From an uncultured Clostridia bacterium (GTDB lineage: Bacteria > Bacillota > Clostridia > Oscillospirales > Acutalibacteraceae), in the NCBI GenBank assembly GCA_904420155.1, contig CAJFUH010000102.1, positions 1 through 6,071 of the forward strand: a stretch of DNA of 6,071 nucleotides, given 5' to 3'. Below the pieces are notes generated by a model, which was given only the letters and a program-made list of their open reading frames with translations, ran no database searches and was not told the origin of the DNA. Below, in pieces: positions 6,061-6,071 of the stretch. Each line of letters starts with the position of its first letter. Position 1 is the stretch's first letter. The position numbers and the translations under genes are program-made.

Positions 6061-6071
6061 AATCCTCAAGA

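Larger units (their letters stand above)
5867..6071. repeat. GC-rich hairpin-bearing intergenic repeat, open at the right edge
   Basis: About 205 bp after the methyltransferase with no credible gene. It holds a 13-bp near-identical direct repeat, CGCCTACGGCGGG (5897-5909) and CGCCTGCGGCGGG (5919-5931), 22 bp apart. It also holds an AT hairpin TTCTT/AAGAA (5950-5963) and three GC hairpins at 5998-6015, 6024-6038 and 6041-6060. Packed imperfect palindromes with phrases such as GGGGCGGAGCCC are, from memory, typical of interspersed repeats between genes in Oscillospiraceae. The 68-codon minus-strand frame over it (5863-6069) is a basic, proline-rich translation of such repeat DNA and is not called. 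Copy number cannot be judged from one copy. Confidence 0.6.

Noticed and set aside
5863..6069. 68-codon minus-strand frame over the right-edge repeat
   Set aside because: Low-complexity basic and proline-rich translation produced by the hairpin repeat; it overlaps the methyltransferase stop and has no domain.

Overview
The window reads as a chromosomal segment of an anaerobic, probably spore-forming Firmicute of the class Clostridia. The evidence is a class III (oxygen-sensitive) ribonucleotide reductase with a clostridial-type C-terminus, a SpoVB-like flippase, and a GC-rich hairpin repeat at the right edge that resembles repeats of gut Oscillospiraceae/Ruminococcaceae. The family-level placement is an inference. 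I see no transposase, integrase, phage gene, CRISPR array, tRNA or rRNA.

Layout. (1) Positions 1-2330, minus strand: nrdD, the anaerobic ribonucleoside-triphosphate reductase, open at the left edge but complete through its glycyl-radical motif. Its control region (about 2339-2417) is easy to read: a perfect TTGACA-N17-TATAAT promoter, a near-palindromic NrdR box in the leader, a weaker candidate box four helical turns away inside the promoter, and a strong ribosome binding site. (2) Positions 2418-2567: short spacer with a possible weak terminator for the next gene. (3) Positions 2568-4133, minus strand: a membrane protein of about 14 helices from the SpoVB-like branch of the MOP/MATE flippases. 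(4) Positions 4134-4468: divergent intergenic region with only weak promoter candidates. (5) Positions 4469-5010, plus strand: a GNAT acetyltransferase whose 5' end looks frameshifted. A 20-codon ORF carries what appears to be the original N-terminus and ends in an ATGA overlap with the first ATG of the remaining frame. (6) Positions 5063-5866, plus strand: a class I SAM-dependent methyltransferase with a good ribosome binding site, probably cotranscribed with the acetyltransferase. (7) Positions 5867-6071: non-coding, GC-rich, several hairpins and a 13-bp direct repeat, running off the right edge.

The genes do not form one obvious pathway. nrdD supplies dNTPs under anoxia, and its activase gene nrdG would be expected just beyond the left edge. 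The flippase probably serves spore or cell envelope synthesis. The acetyltransferase/methyltransferase pair has no substrate I can identify. I found no convincing undescribed system. The items most worth a second look are the acetyltransferase frameshift, the NrdR-box architecture and the right-edge repeat.
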